64,000 nt of DNA from Halodesulfurarchaeum sp. HSR-GB (GTDB lineage: Archaea > Halobacteriota > Halobacteria > Halobacteriales > Halobacteriaceae), in assembly GCF_031432215.1 (NCBI RefSeq), contig NZ_JAVKGN010000001.1, forward strand, positions 1,541,421 through 1,605,420, written 5' to 3'. The notes under the pieces were generated by a model. It was given only the letters and a program-made list of their open reading frames with translations, had not been told where the DNA came from and searched no databases. Of this stretch, positions 61,756 through 64,000 are shown one piece after another (the first letter of the stretch is position 1; each line of letters begins with the position of its first letter). A program made the position numbers and the translations under genes.

Positions 61756-62568
61756 TTACTTGAACCACTTGGCGACGAGGTCCTCGTAGGTGCCGTCCTC
61801 CTGGACCGTCGCCAGGCCGTCGTTCAGTGCGGTCTGAAGCTCGCTGTCGCCCTCGCGGACGCCGAATCCGTACTGTTCACCCGTCTCGTAGGTGAACGCC
61901 ACGGATACGTCCCGTTCGGCGACGAAGGAATCGGCCACCGGCGTGTCGAGCACGACGGCGTCGATGTTCCCGTTGACCAGGTCCTCGACGGCAAAGACGT
62001 AGTTCCCGTAGCTGTTGTATTGATCCTCGGAGACGATCCCGTCCGGGATAAGCGTGTCCTGGACGACCGATTCACCAGTCGTCCCCTTCTGAGCGCCAAG
62101 CGTCTGGCCTTCGAGATCAGCCAGTTCAGTCGGCGAGAAGTCCGAATCGTTGGCCACCAGGATCGCCTGGTTGGCGTCGTAGTACGGGTCCGAGAAGTCG
62201 ATGCTCTCGTCCCGCTCGTCGTTGATCGTCATCGCGGCGGCGATCACGTCGATCTTGTCGTTCTGCAGGGCCGGGGAGAGCGAGCCGAACTCGTACTCCT
62301 CCCAGCCGGCGAGTTCGTAGTCGGTCGCCTCGACGACCGCTTCGAGCAGGTCGATGTCGAAGCCGACCAGTTCCTCACCCTCCTTCTCCTCGAAGGGTGG
62401 AAAGCCGGGGGCCGTGCCCGCGACGATTTCCATCGATGCTGCCGTCGTCGTCCCCGATCCGTCCTCGCCGTTCCCCGAACATCCGGCCAGGCCCGTGAGT
62501 GTCAGAGTGCCAGCCACACCAGTGGCCTTGAGGAAATCACGCCGGTCGAACCGTGTTTGCTTCGTCAT
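61756..62568 (-). CDS. Amino-acid ABC transporter binding lipoprotein
   Basis: A 270-residue periplasmic-type binding protein. A Tat-type signal (RRDFLKATGVAG) ends in the lipobox LAGC at about residue 26, so it is anchored outside. The mature domain has FPPFEEKEGEELVGFDIDLLEAV (about 54-76), DVIAAAMTINDERDESIDFSDPYY and the late EQYGFGVREGDSELQTALNDGL of glutamine/arginine-type proteins. A TATA box at 62591-62598 precedes it. Argument for arginine comes only from neighbouring argF. Confidence 0.92.
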   Translation of the reverse strand: MTKQTRFDRRDFLKATGVAGTLTLTGLAGCSGNGEDGSGTTTAASMEIVAGTAPGFPPFEEKEGEELVGFDIDLLEAVVEATDYELAGWEEYEFGSLSPALQNDKIDVIAAAMTINDERDESIDFSDPYYDANQAILVANDSDFSPTELADLEGQTLGAQKGTTGESVVQDTLIPDGIVSEDQYNSYGNYVFAVEDLVNGNIDAVVLDTPVADSFVAERDVSVAFTYETGEQYGFGVREGDSELQTALNDGLATVQEDGTYEDLVAKWFK

Positions 62569-62590
62569 GCTACTTCTTCCGCGGCCGCCG

Positions 62591-62598
62591 GATAAAGG
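62591..62598 (-). promoter_or_regulatory. TATA box of the amino-acid transporter operon
   Basis: CTTTATCC on the minus strand, about 27 nt before the binding protein ATG. Confidence 0.6.
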
Positions 62599-62643
62599 GA
62601 GTTGTGGTTTGAGTCCGGTAGACTGGCCGGGACCGCAGCATCC

Positions 62644-62650
62644 TTTTACA
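62644..62650 (+). promoter_or_regulatory. TATA box upstream of the argF leader
   Basis: TTTTACA lies 23 nt before the upstream ORF at 62670 and 95 nt before argF, so transcription is expected near 62670 with a leader of about 72 nt before argF. Confidence 0.5.
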
Positions 62651-62669
62651 AGTAACCCGACCAAGAGCC

Positions 62670-62732
62670 ATGGGACCGAACGGCGTGCCCGTAGCCGTGA
62701 CAACCCGATCAGTCGGACCGGCCGCCGTGTGA
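62670..62732 (+). CDS. Candidate leaderless 20-residue leader peptide before argF
   Basis: An ATG at the predicted transcript start opens a 20-codon frame (MGPNGVPVAVTTRSVGPAAV then TGA). It ends 9 bp before argF. The distance from the TATA box fits leaderless initiation. Whether it is translated is unknown. The single arginine codon means a classical run-based attenuator is unlikely, but coupling or ribosome stalling could still regulate argF. Confidence 0.35.
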   Translation: MGPNGVPVAVTTRSVGPAAV

Positions 62733-62741
62733 GATGATATC

Positions 62742-63617
62742 ATGAAAGACGTACTCGACATCGACGACCTCAGCGAAGCGGAGATCACCGCACTGTACGA
62801 CCGCACCGACGAACTCAAAGCCGACCCCGACGCCTTCGGCGACGCCCTGCAAAACGAGAGCCTGGTGATGCTCTTCGCGAAACCCTCGACGCGAACCCGG
62901 ATCTCCTTCGAGTCCGGCATGACCGAACTCGGGGGCCACGCGATTCACTTCGCCGAGGAATCCTCACAGATCTCGCGTGGCGAATCGCTTCTGGACACCG
63001 CGACAGTCCTCTCCCGCTACGCGGGCGGGATCATGGCCCGCCTCTTCGATCACGAGACCTTGCTGGAACTCGCCGACGGTGCCGACGTGCCAGTCATCAA
63101 CGGGCTGACGGACAAACTCCACCCCTGCCAGGCACTCGCCGATGGGTACACACTCCGGGAGAAGGGGCTCCTGGATGGCCCGCTCGCGTACGTCGGCGAC
63201 GGAAACAACGTCGCCCACTCGCTCATGCAACTCTGTGCGACCCTCGACATTCCCTGTCGGATCGCCACCCCGAACGGGTACGAACCCGACGAGGACATTC
63301 AAGAACGGGTCGCCGACGCCGACGTGCTGGTGACGAACGACCCCGTCGAGGCGGTCCAGGGGGCACGCGCGGTCTACACCGACGTGTTCGTGAGCATGGG
63401 CGAGGCGGATTCGAAACGGGCCGACTTCGAGGGCTTCCAGGTCACCGAGGAACTGATGGCCGAAACCGACGACGCCGCGTTCATGCACTGTCTCCCCGCC
63501 CATCGTGGCGAGGAGGTATCCGCCGCGGTGATGGACGGCCCGAATTCCATCGTCTACGACCAGGCCGAGAACCGCAAGCACGTCCAGAAGGCGATCCTGG
63601 AGACGGTCTACGAGTAA
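62742..63617 (+). CDS. argF: Ornithine carbamoyltransferase
   Basis: A 291-residue transcarbamylase making citrulline from ornithine and carbamoyl phosphate, or working in the reverse catabolic direction in haloarchaea with arginine deiminase. STRTR at 49-53 binds carbamoyl phosphate, HCLPAHRG near 247 is the ornithine transcarbamylase motif, and DVFVSMGE near 214 binds ornithine. No Shine-Dalgarno is seen; a 20-codon upstream ORF ends 9 bp before it. The divergent amino-acid importer is next to it. Confidence 0.95.
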   Translation: MKDVLDIDDLSEAEITALYDRTDELKADPDAFGDALQNESLVMLFAKPSTRTRISFESGMTELGGHAIHFAEESSQISRGESLLDTATVLSRYAGGIMARLFDHETLLELADGADVPVINGLTDKLHPCQALADGYTLREKGLLDGPLAYVGDGNNVAHSLMQLCATLDIPCRIATPNGYEPDEDIQERVADADVLVTNDPVEAVQGARAVYTDVFVSMGEADSKRADFEGFQVTEELMAETDDAAFMHCLPAHRGEEVSAAVMDGPNSIVYDQAENRKHVQKAILETVYE

Positions 63618-63620
63618 CGA

Positions 63621-64000
63621 TCACAGACCGAGCTCCGCGGCGTGGGATTCGACCATCGACCGTAACGTCGGCGTCCCACGCTCCTCGACGTCGTATCGGA
63701 CGTTGACGATCGGTACGTCCACGTCCACGAGACGACCGAGATCGATCGGCGTTCCGGCCAGGATCAGATCACAGTCCACGTTCGCGATCGTCTGTTCTAG
63801 ATCCGCGATCTGTTCCGGCGAGTAACCCATCGCGGGGAGTACAGGGCCCAGGTGATCGTAGCGTTCGAACACCCGTGCGATCGAGCCGACGGCCCCCGGA
63901 CGCGGATCGACGATTTCGGCCGCGCCGAACTGCTCGGCGGCGATCAGTGCCGCGCCCGAGGCCGCGCCGCCATGGGTGACCGTCGGGCCGTCCTCGACAG
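63621..64000 (-). CDS. Cyclic 2,3-diphosphoglycerate synthetase-like protein, 5' end outside the window
   Basis: The C-terminal 125 residues are in the window; the frame runs to the edge. Visible segments are THGGAASGAALIAAEQFGAA, EIVDPRPGAVGS, VLPAMGYSPEQIADLEQTI, LAGTPIDLGRL and VRYDVEERGTPTLRSMV. They match cyclic 2,3-diphosphoglycerate synthetase-like P-loop proteins of methanogens and their haloarchaeal relatives annotated as GTPases. In methanogens the product is an osmolyte and thermoprotectant; in haloarchaea the role is unknown. It converges with argF (3 bp gap). Confidence 0.8.
   Translation of the reverse strand, partial: VEDGPTVTHGGAASGAALIAAEQFGAAEIVDPRPGAVGSIARVFERYDHLGPVLPAMGYSPEQIADLEQTIANVDCDLILAGTPIDLGRLVDVDVPIVNVRYDVEERGTPTLRSMVESHAAELGL

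Noticed and set aside
1..64000. Insertion sequences, integrases, CRISPR arrays, toxin-antitoxin pairs
   Set aside because: None found: no transposase or Cas domains, no regular direct repeats and no attachment-site duplication at the tRNA genes.

Overview
The window is ordinary chromosomal DNA of a haloarchaeon (class Halobacteria). The evidence is a GC-rich sequence, strongly acidic proteins, archaeal-type information genes (GatE, Trm5, DphB, L44e, S27e, eIF2-alpha, Nop10, P0/P1 stalk proteins), Tat-dependent lipoproteins, a PGF-CTERM protein, TATA boxes 25-30 nt before many start codons (leaderless transcripts), and tRNA genes without encoded CCA. The species cannot be named from sequence alone. 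I see no insertion sequence, integrase, prophage or CRISPR array. Coding density is high: no stretch over 300 bases lacks a gene, and the longest gaps are 287 bp (49448-49734) and 248 bp (26816-27063).

Layout. 1-8082: PH-domain protein (cut by the window edge), gatE, PsiE-like protein, an Lrp regulator divergent from a DMT exporter, TrmJ-like methylase, GalT-like protein, a candidate small RNA and mptE. 8122-10751: ribosomal genes L11, L1-L10-L12. 10860-17821: DRG GTPase, dphB/trm5 divergent pair, tRNA-Thr, a multicopper oxidase, a small HTH protein and two overlapping lipoproteins. 17890-25315: thrC, yjbQ, the proC-proB-proA operon, and lactate-oxidation genes lutBA (fused) and lutC. 25358-32286: two secreted proteins, tRNA-Met, AIR-synthase-like protein, mtnA with a class II aldolase, a Memo-associated radical SAM enzyme and an NDH-2-like flavoprotein. 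32338-36853: an isoprenoid cluster. 36941-41527: nth, a NAD-kinase-like protein lacking its catalytic motif, MTH865-like protein, prenyl diphosphate synthase, SRPBCC protein and coaBC. 41519-49447: nine-gene Mrp-type cation/proton antiporter operon. 49735-53987: purine PRTase-like protein and surface-glycan genes (GtrA, GT2, DUF2298). 53956-58093: the L44e-S27e-eIF2-alpha-Nop10-PAC2 run, an HTH protein and a phosphoesterase. 58094-64000: FAD amine-oxidase-like protein, an amino-acid ABC transporter, argF and a partial cyclic-diphosphoglycerate-synthetase-like gene.

The most notable locus is 32338-36853. It encodes the two aconitase-X subunits, the UbiD decarboxylase and the UbiX prenyl-FMN synthase of the archaeal mevalonate pathway. 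Immediately downstream, with its own promoter, is a GHMP-fold phosphomevalonate decarboxylase of the type haloarchaea are known to use instead. Two routes from mevalonate 5-phosphate to isopentenyl phosphate thus seem to lie side by side, about 2 kb from a prenyl diphosphate synthase gene.

Other leads are a 20-codon leaderless upstream ORF before argF, palindromes in the lrp/DMT and hpt control regions, a possible small RNA beside mptE, and an mtnA-aldolase pair that suggests a dihydroxyacetone-phosphate salvage shunt.
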